A DNA stretch of 6,855 nt from DATLFI01 sp035524895 (GTDB lineage Bacteria; Acidobacteriota; Thermoanaerobaculia; Multivoradales; Multivoraceae): the NCBI GenBank assembly GCA_035524895.1, contig DATLFI010000443.1, positions 1 to 6,855 of the forward strand. The letters are read 5' to 3'. Positions 1 through 6,218 of the stretch are shown piece by piece. The position numbers and the translations under genes are program-made. A model generated the notes under the pieces. The model was not told where the DNA came from. It was given only the letters and a program-made list of their open reading frames with translations, and searched no databases. Position 1 is the first letter of the stretch, and every line of letters begins with the position of its first letter.

Positions 1-1
1 G

Positions 2-1108
2 CTGCGTCGCGAGGGCGTGTATGGACCGCTCGACACGCTTCCCGACTCGAACTCGGCGGTGCTGTGGGCTTCGATCTACACCGGTCTGGCGCCGGCGCAG
101 CACGGCATCCTCGACTTCTACCGCGTGCACCTGGCGGGCCTTTCGACCGGTCTCTACCCGGTGCATCGCACCTTCTTCAAGGAGGCTGCCGAGCTCCTGG
201 AGCGCATCGGGCTGGCGCACCGGGTGGCGATCGCGCGCAAGGACCTCGCTGTGTCGCCGGTGTGGGAGGTCGCGGACTGGGCCGGGCTTACCGTCGGCGT
301 CGTCGACGGGTACCTCTACTCGTTCCCGGCTTTCGCGCCCCGCACCGAGGGCGGGTACTTCCTCGCCAACGCGCTGGAAGTGTTCGCCGGGGGTTTGATC
401 ACTGGCCAGTCGAGCGCGAACGACCTCGGTCTCTACGTACAGCCCGAGAACGTGCTGGTTCATAAGGAGCTGCCACGGGGGGCCGACTTCGAGTGGCAGG
501 CGCGGGCCACCCTCGACTTGCTGCGCGCTCGCCCACAACCGCGGCTCCTGAGCTTCTACTGCCACGAGCCCGACACCGTGCAGCACCAGCACTGGCGTGG
601 CTTCGAGCCGTGGCGCTACTTCGGCGCGGAGGACGAGGTCGATGCCATGGGCGGCCCGATCACCGAGATGCACCGCCGCTTCGACGCCTTCCTTGCGGAC
701 CTGCTCGAGACGCTCGACCCGGACACCGCGCTGTTCGTGATCTCCGACCACGGGCACTCGCCGACGCTCCTGCACGCGATGGACACGCAGCACCGCCACG
801 GTCCTCCAGGGGTGTTCCTCTTCTATGGCGGGCCGATCCGCGAGGGCTATCGGTACACTCCGCGACCGGTCCACATCTACGACGTGATGCCGACCGTGCT
901 CTACCTGCTCGGTCTGCCGGTCGCCCGCGACATGCCTGGAAGGGTGTTGGAAGAGGCGCTCGACGCCGATCTGACGGCGCGGAGACCGGTGCGGCATATC
1001 TCCAGCTACCGTCCGCTGGTGCCGCCGCCAGCGACGGTGGCCGGCCGCGACGAGCGCGCCAACGAGGCCGAGATCGAGAAGCTGCGGCGATTGGGGTACG
1101 TATGGTGA
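2..1108 (+). CDS. Alkaline-phosphatase-superfamily phosphodiesterase, 5'-partial
   Basis: This is a metal-dependent phosphohydrolase or phosphodiesterase-like protein of the alkaline phosphatase/nucleotide pyrophosphatase superfamily. The frame is open to the left edge. A GTG at 17 exists, but the residues before it continue the family pattern and the N-terminal metal-binding Asp motif is missing, so the gene most likely starts outside the window. Visible family signatures are: a Ser/Thr-rich nucleophile segment ending ASIYTG then HGI (nt 47-109); PDTVQH (nt 569-586), whose Asp and His are typical metal ligands; SDHGH (nt 743-757); and a late His-Gly (nt 797-802). A conserved DVMPTVLYLLGLP segment follows. 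The C-terminus KLRRLGYVW resembles the tail of many family members. No membrane segment is seen in the visible part. It overlaps the cytidylyltransferase start by seven bases, suggesting co-translation. Substrate is unknown; a role in trimming or transferring phosphorylated glycan or lipid groups is inference from the neighbours. Confidence 0.85.
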   Translation: MRREGVYGPLDTLPDSNSAVLWASIYTGLAPAQHGILDFYRVHLAGLSTGLYPVHRTFFKEAAELLERIGLAHRVAIARKDLAVSPVWEVADWAGLTVGVVDGYLYSFPAFAPRTEGGYFLANALEVFAGGLITGQSSANDLGLYVQPENVLVHKELPRGADFEWQARATLDLLRARPQPRLLSFYCHEPDTVQHQHWRGFEPWRYFGAEDEVDAMGGPITEMHRRFDAFLADLLETLDPDTALFVISDHGHSPTLLHAMDTQHRHGPPGVFLFYGGPIREGYRYTPRPVHIYDVMPTVLYLLGLPVARDMPGRVLEEALDADLTARRPVRHISSYRPLVPPPATVAGRDERANEAEIEKLRRLGYVW

Positions 1109-1917
1109 CCGTCGACCTTTCGACGATCCCGGTGGTCATCCTCTGCGGCGGGCAGGGGACGCGGTTGCGCGAGGAGACGGAGTACCGGCCGAAGCCGATG
1201 GTCGAGATCGGCAGCCAGCCGGTCCTCTGGCACATCATGAAGATCTACCGTCGCTACGATCTGCGGCGCTTCGTGCTGTGCCTTGGCTACAAGGGCTGGA
1301 TGATCAAGCAGTACTTCCTGCGCTACCGCGAGATGCACCAGGACCTCACGGTGTCGATGGCGTCGGGTGAGCCGCCACGCCTCCACCCGCGCTCCGACGC
1401 CGACGGCGACGCCGGCGACGAGGACTGGGAGGTGACGCTCGCCGAGACCGGCGCCGACAGCGGCACCGGCGCGCGGCTGCGCATGGTGCGTCGCTACGTC
1501 GACACGCCGACGTTCTGCTTCACCTACGGCGACGCGGTCGGCAAGGTCGATATCGCGGCGCTGGTGCGCTTCCATCTCGAGCAGGGTCGGCTCGCGACGG
1601 TCACTGGCGTACACCCGACCTCGCGCTACGGCGAGATGCGCGTCGACGGTCCACGGGTGGTCGAGTTCAACGAGAAGCCGACCGCCGAGGGTGTGGTGAG
1701 CGGCGGGTTCTTCGTCTTCCAGCGCGAAGTCTTCGACTTTCTGCCCGAAGACCGCGCGCTCTTCTTCGAGCACGAGCCGATGCGGCGGCTGGCGCGCGAG
1801 GGCCAGCTCTCGGTGTACCTGCACGAGGACTTCTGGCACCCGATGGACACCTACCGCGACTATCTCCACCTCAACGAGCTGTGGCAGCGGCGAGAGGCGC
1901 CGTGGAAGGTGTGGTGA
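1102..1917 (+). CDS. rfbF: Glucose-1-phosphate cytidylyltransferase
   Basis: This enzyme joins CTP and glucose 1-phosphate to give CDP-glucose plus pyrophosphate, the entry step to CDP-linked 6-deoxy and dideoxy sugars in the cytoplasm. The 271-residue product has the nucleotidyltransferase signature GGQGTRLREET (16-26), then RPKPMVEIG (29-37) with the family's KPM core. It also has the RfbF-type WEVTLAETG (109-117), TYGD (141-144, metal-binding Asp144), NEKP (190-193), GGFF (201-204) and HPMDT (246-250), ending in APWKVW. Length is slightly above the usual 257 or so, because of an acidic loop near residues 97-108. The common GDGVAD reads GDAVGK here, though the metal Asp is kept. The start is ATG 1102 with a weak GGGG ribosome site at 1093-1096; GTG 1105, forming a GTGA overlap with the upstream stop, is an alternative. 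A long in-frame extension upstream of 1102 lies inside the phosphodiesterase gene and does not look like family sequence. Confidence 0.93.
   Translation: MVTVDLSTIPVVILCGGQGTRLREETEYRPKPMVEIGSQPVLWHIMKIYRRYDLRRFVLCLGYKGWMIKQYFLRYREMHQDLTVSMASGEPPRLHPRSDADGDAGDEDWEVTLAETGADSGTGARLRMVRRYVDTPTFCFTYGDAVGKVDIAALVRFHLEQGRLATVTGVHPTSRYGEMRVDGPRVVEFNEKPTAEGVVSGGFFVFQREVFDFLPEDRALFFEHEPMRRLAREGQLSVYLHEDFWHPMDTYRDYLHLNELWQRREAPWKVW
1904..1917 (+). promoter_or_regulatory. Ribosome binding site and GTGA stop/start overlap of the C-methyltransferase
   Basis: GGAAGG at 1904-1909 lies four bases before GTG 1914. The GTG shares bases with the TGA stop of rfbF (1915-1917). This decides the start among several in-frame GTG codons (1881, 1902, 1911, 1914) and implies translational coupling, in which ribosomes finishing rfbF restart on the methyltransferase. 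The spacing is slightly short, so 1914 is the best rather than a proven start. Confidence 0.6.
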
Positions 1918-3218
1918 GAGAGCGCGGGGTAGCCCAGCGAGCGAAGCATCGTTGTCGCTCGTGCGGGGCGGCGCTCGACTTCGTGGTGGTCGACCTCGGG
2001 GCGCAGCCGCTCGCCAACTCGTACCTGAGCGCCGAAGACCTCGAACGACCCGAGGTGCACTACCCGCTGTGCGTGCGCCTGTGCACGTCGTGCTTCCTGG
2101 TGCAGGTCCCCGCGGTGGTGCCGGCCGACGCGATCTTCTCGGACTACGCCTACTTCTCGTCCTACTCTGTGAGCTGGCTCGACGCAGCGCGGCGCTACGT
2201 CGAGATGGCCGCGGCGCGATTCGCGCTCGGGCCGCAGAGCCTGGTCGTCGAGGTGGCGAGCAACGATGGCTACCTGCTGCGCTGGTTCCGCGACCGCGGC
2301 GTTCCGGTTCTCGGCATCGAGCCCGCGCGCAACGTCGCGGCGCACGCCGAGGCGGCCGGCATCCCGACGCTGGTGCGCTTCCTCGGCGCGGAAGTGGGGC
2401 AGGCGGTGGTCGACGGGGCGGTCCAGCCGACGACACCCGCCGTGGCGGGCCGCGTCGGTCGCGCGGCGGATCTCGTGGTCGCCAACAACGTGCTCGCGCA
2501 CGTGCCCGACCTCGCCGACTTCACCGCCGGGCTGCGCGCGCTGCTGGCGCCGCGCGGGGTGTTGACCATCGAGGTGCCGCACCTGCTGCGCCTGCTCGAG
2601 GAGGTGCAGTTCGACACCATCTACCACGAGCACTTCTCGTACTACTCGCTGCACGCCGCGTCGCGCGCGCTGGCGGCGCGAGGTCTCGTGGTCTTCGACG
2701 TCGAGGAGCTGCCGACCCACGGCGGGTCGTTGCGCCTCTTCTGCCGGCGCGCCGATGCGCCAGCGGACCCGCGGCTCGAGGACACCGAACGCGTCGGCGC
2801 GCTGCTCGAGCAAGAGCGTCGCGCCGGGCTCTTGGACTTCGAGACGTACTGGCAGTTCGGCGAGCGCGTGCGCGGTGTGAAGCTCTCGCTGCTGCGCTTC
2901 CTGGTCGACGCGCGTGGTCGCGGCGAGACCGTTGTTGGCTACGGTGCTCCGGCCAAGGGCAACACGCTGCTGAACTACTGCGGCGTCGGCCCCGACCTGA
3001 TCGAGCTCACCGTGGACCTGAGCCCGCACAAGCAGGGAAAGTTCCTGCCCGGCTCGCGCATCCCGGTCTTCGCCCCCGAGCGGATCGCCGAGCGCCGTCC
3101 GGAATGGGTGCTGGTGTTGCCGTGGAACCTCGAGGACGAGATCGTGCGGCAGATGGCCGCGGTGCGCGAGTGGGGTGGTCGGTTCGTGGTGCCGATTCCC
3201 GAAGTGAGAGAGGTCTGA
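1914..3218 (+). CDS. SAM-dependent sugar C-methyltransferase (TcaB9/NovU/TylCIII type)
   Basis: This is predicted to transfer a methyl group from S-adenosylmethionine to a ring carbon, usually C-3, of an NDP-4-keto-deoxysugar. The 434-residue product has three parts. A zinc-binding N-terminal domain has Cys14, Cys17, Cys57 and Cys60. A Rossmann methyltransferase domain has the SAM motif VEVASNDGYLL (112-122) and GIEPARN (134-140). A C-terminal domain carries GYGAPAKGNTLLNYC (342-356). His196 (NNVLAHVPDL) and Tyr237, Glu239, His240 (YHEH) match the residues I recall as His181, Tyr222, Glu224 and His225 in the structurally studied TcaB9, at a constant offset of 15. The chosen GTG at 1914 overlaps the rfbF stop as GTGA and has GGAAGG at 1904-1909. 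An upstream in-frame GTG at 1881 would add 11 residues unlike the family. The CDP carrier is inferred from the adjacent rfbF. Exact carbon and substrate are not determined. Confidence 0.92.
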   Translation: MRERGVAQRAKHRCRSCGAALDFVVVDLGAQPLANSYLSAEDLERPEVHYPLCVRLCTSCFLVQVPAVVPADAIFSDYAYFSSYSVSWLDAARRYVEMAAARFALGPQSLVVEVASNDGYLLRWFRDRGVPVLGIEPARNVAAHAEAAGIPTLVRFLGAEVGQAVVDGAVQPTTPAVAGRVGRAADLVVANNVLAHVPDLADFTAGLRALLAPRGVLTIEVPHLLRLLEEVQFDTIYHEHFSYYSLHAASRALAARGLVVFDVEELPTHGGSLRLFCRRADAPADPRLEDTERVGALLEQERRAGLLDFETYWQFGERVRGVKLSLLRFLVDARGRGETVVGYGAPAKGNTLLNYCGVGPDLIELTVDLSPHKQGKFLPGSRIPVFAPERIAERRPEWVLVLPWNLEDEIVRQMAAVREWGGRFVVPIPEVREV

Positions 3219-3232
3219 CGCGTTGCCACTGG

Positions 3233-3253
3233 AGGGCGCGCGTCACGCGCCCT
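3233..3253. terminator. Hairpin between convergent methyltransferase and toxin genes
   Basis: A perfect 8-bp G+C-rich stem (AGGGCGCG pairing with CGCGCCCT) encloses a five-base loop. It sits 14 bases after the methyltransferase stop and overlaps the last codons and stop of the opposite-strand toxin gene; the toxin's TGA lies in the loop (3243-3245). The symmetric position between converging genes suits a two-way transcription end point. Neither side has a T-run, so a classical Rho-independent terminator is not established. It could instead act as an mRNA 3'-end stabiliser. Confidence 0.5.
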
Positions 3254-3695
3254 GTTCCCGACGCGGGTCGATCAGGCTCAGCCCCTCGAAGACTTCGAAG
3301 TCGGCGGGGTTGCAGGTGACGAGTGACGCGACTCCGTGGCGCAGCAGGGTCGCTGCGAGCAGCGTGTCCGCGATTCGCCGGCGACCGAGCCCCATCTGCT
3401 CGATCCAGCGCAGGGTCAGGGCGAGGGAGTCCTCGTCGGTGGCGACGCACTCGACATTCGACCGGCCCAGATAGCTGCGCGCGATCGCCACTGCCTCGGA
3501 CATCGAGACCGGGGGATCGAAGCGCCGCGAGTCGGTGATCACGTGGACCAGCTCGTGGAGCACCAGCGGCGTCACCACGAACGACGTGTCCGGGCGGGCA
3601 AGTCGCGCAAGTAGGAACGCTCTCACGCGCTCGCTCTCGGAGAAGACGGGGAGGTGGGCGTAGACGAGAACGTTGGTATCGAGACCCGCTCTCAC
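3243..3695 (-). CDS. PIN-domain toxin, VapC-like ribonuclease
   Basis: This is a 150-residue PIN-domain protein, the usual fold and length of VapC toxins, which are Mg-dependent ribonucleases that cut RNA (often tRNA or rRNA) when freed from their antitoxin. The acidic metal site is intact: Asp6 in LDTNVLVY, Glu48 in VLHELVHV and Asp110 in RIADTLLAATLLRHG, with TCNPADF (127-133) supplying the last conserved Asn/Asp strand. It therefore looks active rather than decayed. The GTG start overlaps the antitoxin stop as GTGA, and GAGG lies seven bases upstream (plus-strand 3703-3706). The gene points against the sugar genes. Target RNA cannot be read from sequence. A role as a stabilising or stress module unrelated to glycan synthesis is the simplest reading. 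Confidence 0.88.
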   Translation of the reverse strand: MRAGLDTNVLVYAHLPVFSESERVRAFLLARLARPDTSFVVTPLVLHELVHVITDSRRFDPPVSMSEAVAIARSYLGRSNVECVATDEDSLALTLRWIEQMGLGRRRIADTLLAATLLRHGVASLVTCNPADFEVFEGLSLIDPRREQGA

Positions 3696-3934
3696 GCCCC
3701 GGCCTCGTCGAACACTTCCTCGTAGAGCTCGGCCCGTGACGGCAGCGGTAGGAGCGGCCGATGGCCGAGCAGGATCGGCAGTTCCTCCAGCGGCGTCCTG
3801 CGGTCGAGCCGCTCAGCGCGGTAGAGTGCCATGGCTTCTCGAATGAGCTGCGCGATCGAGCGGTCCTCCGCGGCGGCGGCTTCGCGGAAGCGCTCGTAGT
3901 CCCCATCCGATACTGTTACCGATATCGTTCTCAT
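3692..3934 (-). CDS. Ribbon-helix-helix antitoxin of the PIN toxin pair
   Basis: This 80-residue protein begins with the strand-helix-helix pattern of CopG/Arc-type DNA-binding antitoxins (about residues 1-40; RTISVTVSDGDYERF, then IAQLIREAMALY). A Pro/Leu-rich C-terminal tail (LLPLPSRAELYEEVFDE, about 61-77) is the probable toxin-binding peptide. It lies first in the operon and its stop overlaps the toxin start by four bases, the standard antitoxin-toxin order. The ATG at 3934 was chosen because RTISVTVS then forms the operator-contacting strand right at the N-terminus; an ATG at 3946 would add four residues. Neither has a clear ribosome binding site. The frame stays open up to 4159, but that part lies over the epimerase gene and does not look like protein of this family. 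Such antitoxins normally repress their own promoter as a complex with toxin. Confidence 0.85.
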   Translation of the reverse strand: MRTISVTVSDGDYERFREAAAAEDRSIAQLIREAMALYRAERLDRRTPLEELPILLGHRPLLPLPSRAELYEEVFDEAGA

Positions 3935-3949
3935 ATCGTGAACCATATC
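3920..3949. promoter_or_regulatory. Possible antitoxin operator: AT-rich repeats at the antitoxin start
   Basis: This AT-rich patch in otherwise very G+C-rich DNA holds a perfect 8-bp palindrome CGATATCG (3920-3927). It also holds two direct copies of CATATC (3932-3937 and 3944-3949) spaced 12 bases start to start. The patch covers the two candidate antitoxin start codons. Ribbon-helix-helix antitoxins bind short repeated or palindromic sites near their own start, so this is a reasonable operator candidate. Part of it is coding, and no promoter boxes can be assigned with confidence. Confidence 0.35.
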
Positions 3950-4000
3950 AGAAGTGGTCTGGCGCCGCCTCTGCGGTTGTTCCCCTCCAAGTAAGCGGCC

Positions 4001-4528
4001 ATGCGCTTCCGCGAGACCCCGCTGCCCGGCTCTTTCCTGATCGAGCTCGAGCCGCACCACGACGAGCGTGGCTTCTTCGCTCGCACGTTCTGCGAGCGCG
4101 AGTTCCGCGACCACGGCCTCGATCCGTGCGTCGCGCAGTGCAACGTGTCGTACAACCATCGTCGTGGCACGCTACGGGGCATGCACCTGCAACTGCCGCC
4201 GCACGAAGAGGATCGTTTGGTGCGCTGCACGGCGGGGTCGATCTACGACGTCATCGTCGACGTGCGCGACGGGTCGCCGACGCGCGGGCGATGGTTCGCG
4301 GCAACACTGTCGGCTGCGGAGCGAATCCAGCTCTACGTGCCGAGGGGCTTCGTCCACGGCTTCCTCACCCTCGAGGAAGACGTCGAGGTTTCGTACCAGA
4401 TGTCGGCACCGTACGCGGCGGGGAGCGCCGCTGGGTACCGTTACGACGACCCCACCTTGGCCATCGAATGGCCCTTCCCACCAGCCGTGATCTCGCAACG
4501 GGATCTCGACCTCCCATGGTTCACCTGA
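4001..4528 (+). CDS. RmlC-like NDP-4-keto-sugar epimerase
   Basis: This is a 175-residue cupin of the dTDP-4-dehydrorhamnose 3,5-epimerase family, which inverts carbons next to the 4-keto group of nucleotide-linked sugars. Family marks are DERGFFAR (21-28), CNVSYNHRRGTLRGMHLQ (47-64), YDVIVDVRDGSPTRGRW (82-98), YVPRGFVHGFL (112-122) and Tyr132/Tyr138 in SYQMSAPY. The expected catalytic pair, His62 and Tyr132, is present, as are Arg59 and His119. Where RmlC enzymes usually have Lys (about 72) there is Arg (DRLVRC). RYDDP (147-151) takes the place of the usual WDDP/WNDP. Next to rfbF and the C-methyltransferase it more likely acts, perhaps as a 3- or 5-epimerase, on a methyl-branched CDP- or dTDP-sugar than in rhamnose synthesis; no rmlA, rmlB or rmlD is seen. 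The start has no strong ribosome site. It is divergent from the antitoxin across 66 bases, so it needs its own promoter or read-through. Confidence 0.85.
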   Translation: MRFRETPLPGSFLIELEPHHDERGFFARTFCEREFRDHGLDPCVAQCNVSYNHRRGTLRGMHLQLPPHEEDRLVRCTAGSIYDVIVDVRDGSPTRGRWFAATLSAAERIQLYVPRGFVHGFLTLEEDVEVSYQMSAPYAAGSAAGYRYDDPTLAIEWPFPPAVISQRDLDLPWFT

Positions 4529-4589
4529 CGTCACCCGCCCTCGCCGCAGCACCCAGGCTCTCTCCGAGTGCGTCCGGCATGGTTACGGC

Positions 4590-5975
4590 ATGAGTGTGCG
4601 TGCACTCCTGGACGCACTCGACGACGCCGCGCTCGCGTCGCTGGGCGTCGAGCTCCACGACCTCGTGCGGCGGCTCTACCCGGTCCCGCGCAGTCTCACG
4701 GGCGACGGCGTGCGCGAGACGCTGCGGGTGCTCCAGGAGTGGCTCGCGGGCGTCGCGACCGGCCCAACCACGGCGGCCCCGCTCCGCGTGCACGAGGTGC
4801 CATCCGGCAGCCAGGCGTTCGACTGGACGGTGCCGAAGGAATGGAACGTGCGCGAGGCCTGGATCAAGGATCCTGCCGGCCGCAAGATCGCGGACTTTGC
4901 CGAGCACAGGCTGCACCTGGTCGGCTACAGCGTGCCCACACGCGCGCGCATGCCGCTCGCGGAGCTGCAGGAGCACCTCCACTCTCTGCCGGACCGGCCG
5001 GACCTCGTCCCCTACCGCACCTCCTACTACGCCGAGTCCTGGGGCTTCTGCCTGCCGCACGCACAGCGCGCGGCTCTACCCGACGGCGAGTACGAGGTGC
5101 TGGTCGACGCGACGCTCACCGACGGCGCGCTCAGCTACGGCGAGCTCGAGCTCCCCGGTGCCAGCGCCGGCGAGGAGGTGCTGCTCTCGGCGCACGTGTG
5201 CCATCCCCAGCTCGCCAACGACAATCTCTCAGGGCTGGTGGTGTTGGCTGCGCTCGCGCGCGCGCTCGCAGTGCTGACTCCCGAGCAACGCCGCTACACC
5301 TATCGCTTCGTGTTCGTGCCCGGGACCATCGGAGCGATCGTCTGGCTCGCCCGCAACCCCGACTGCGCGCGCCGCGTCGTACATGGCCTGGTCGCCGCGA
5401 ACCTCGGAGACCCTGGTCCTGGTGCATCCGCCGGCGCCGGCGGCTTCCACTACAAGCGAAGCCGCCGTGGCAACGCCGCGATCGATCGCGCCGTGCAGGT
5501 CGCGATGTGCGACCTCGGCGAGCCGCTCGAGGTCGAGGACTTCGTGCCGTTCGGCTACGACGAGCGTCAGTACTGCTCGCCGGGCTTCGACCTCCCCGTG
5601 GGCTCGCTCACGCGCACTCCGTGGGGTCGATACCCCGAGTACCACACCTCTGCCGACGACCTGGATCTGGTCCGCCCCGACGCCCTCGCCGGTTCGGTCC
5701 GCGCCTACCTCGGCGTGCTCGCGGCGCTCGAGGGCGATCGCCGCTACCGCAACCTCCAACCCTACGGTGAGCCCCAGCTCGGTCGGCGGGGGCTCTACCG
5801 GACGCTCGGCGGTGACGACCGAGGCCGCGAGCGCGAGCTCGCGCTGCTCTGGGTGCTCAACCAGAGCGACGGCGAGCGCGGGCTGCTCGACATCGCGGAG
5901 GGTTCGGGCGTGCCGATGGCGCGGCTGGAGGAGGCGGCGCGGGCGTTGGCGGAGGCGGGGTTGCTGGGGTCGTGA
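4590..5975 (+). CDS. DUF2172/DUF4910 aminopeptidase-like protein with C-terminal winged helix
   Basis: This 461-residue protein belongs to the DUF4910 family, which has an M28-type zinc aminopeptidase fold, an inserted DUF2172 domain and a C-terminal winged-helix domain. Such genes often lie in polysaccharide or modified-sugar clusters; the reaction is not known to me. The inserted-domain signature DWTVPKEWNVREAWI lies at about 74-88. Likely metal ligands are His202 and Asp211 in SAHVCHPQLANDNLSG (200-215), Asp274 in LGDPG and His352 in YHTSADD (351-357). At the place where M28 enzymes carry a catalytic Glu, the sequence reads PGTIG (Gly245), so peptidase activity is doubtful. KRSRRG and FGYDERQYCSPGF are also family-typical. 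The winged helix covers about 392-461, and its DNA is repeated in broken form just downstream. The ATG start has no obvious ribosome site; the gap from the epimerase is 61 bases. An acylase or deacylase acting on a sugar-linked group is one speculative alternative. Confidence 0.85.
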   Translation: MSVRALLDALDDAALASLGVELHDLVRRLYPVPRSLTGDGVRETLRVLQEWLAGVATGPTTAAPLRVHEVPSGSQAFDWTVPKEWNVREAWIKDPAGRKIADFAEHRLHLVGYSVPTRARMPLAELQEHLHSLPDRPDLVPYRTSYYAESWGFCLPHAQRAALPDGEYEVLVDATLTDGALSYGELELPGASAGEEVLLSAHVCHPQLANDNLSGLVVLAALARALAVLTPEQRRYTYRFVFVPGTIGAIVWLARNPDCARRVVHGLVAANLGDPGPGASAGAGGFHYKRSRRGNAAIDRAVQVAMCDLGEPLEVEDFVPFGYDERQYCSPGFDLPVGSLTRTPWGRYPEYHTSADDLDLVRPDALAGSVRAYLGVLAALEGDRRYRNLQPYGEPQLGRRGLYRTLGGDDRGRERELALLWVLNQSDGERGLLDIAEGSGVPMARLEEAARALAEAGLLGS

Positions 5976-6040
5976 GAGCGCCGGACTCATCCCGCTGCGA
6001 GCGCAAGGTACTGAGGTCCCTGCGTTCGATGTTGGCGAGG

Positions 6041-6218
6041 ACCTCCCTACGGCGAGCCCCAGCTCGGCCGGCGCGGCTTCTACCGGACCCTGGGCGGCGA
6101 CGACCGCGGCCTCGAGCGGGAGCTCGCCTTGCTCTGGGTGCTCAACCAGAGCGACGGCGAGCGCGCGCTGCTCGACATCGCGGAGCGGTCTGGGTTGGGC
6201 AGCGAGCGGGTAAAGTAG
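6041..6218 (+). pseudogene. Remnant of a second DUF4910 gene: winged-helix end only
   Basis: From TAC 6048 the sequence translates as YGEPQLGRRGFYRTLGG and onward through LLWVLNQSDGERALLDIAERSGL. This repeats residues 392-441 of the gene just upstream, with about 87% base identity over 150 bases by hand count. The longest identical run is about 36 bases. The copy stops at TAG 6216, after SERVK, about 12 residues short of the full gene's end. There is no start codon between the upstream in-frame stop (6012-6014) and the homologous part. Just before it, a 4-base deletion relative to the full copy (ACCTCC-CTAC) breaks the frame, and similarity fades before about 6041. It is therefore a fragment without a way to be translated on its own. 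By my count 13 of 18 changed codons are silent, suggesting it diverged mostly while still part of a working gene. Confidence 0.8.

Noticed and set aside
493..1101. Upstream extension of the rfbF frame
   Set aside because: It lies within the phosphodiesterase gene and its translation is low-complexity; family proteins start near residue 1 of the ATG at 1102.
1006..2436. Long minus-strand open frame of 476 codons opposite rfbF and the methyltransferase
   Set aside because: It is an antisense shadow of two well-supported genes in G+C-rich DNA; the product is Arg/Pro/Ala-rich with no family features.
1860..3029. Minus-strand open frame of 389 codons opposite the methyltransferase
   Set aside because: It is an antisense shadow with biased composition (His, Arg, Val, Gln), typical of mirrored codon bias.
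3947..4159. Upstream extension of the antitoxin frame to 4159
   Set aside because: It overlaps the start of the epimerase gene on the other strand and lacks antitoxin-like sequence; the ribbon-helix-helix strand begins at the ATG at 3934.
5383..6213. Plus-strand open frame of 276 codons bridging the DUF4910 gene and the remnant
   Set aside because: It reads both copies in the wrong frame and yields Ser/Arg/Thr-rich sequence.
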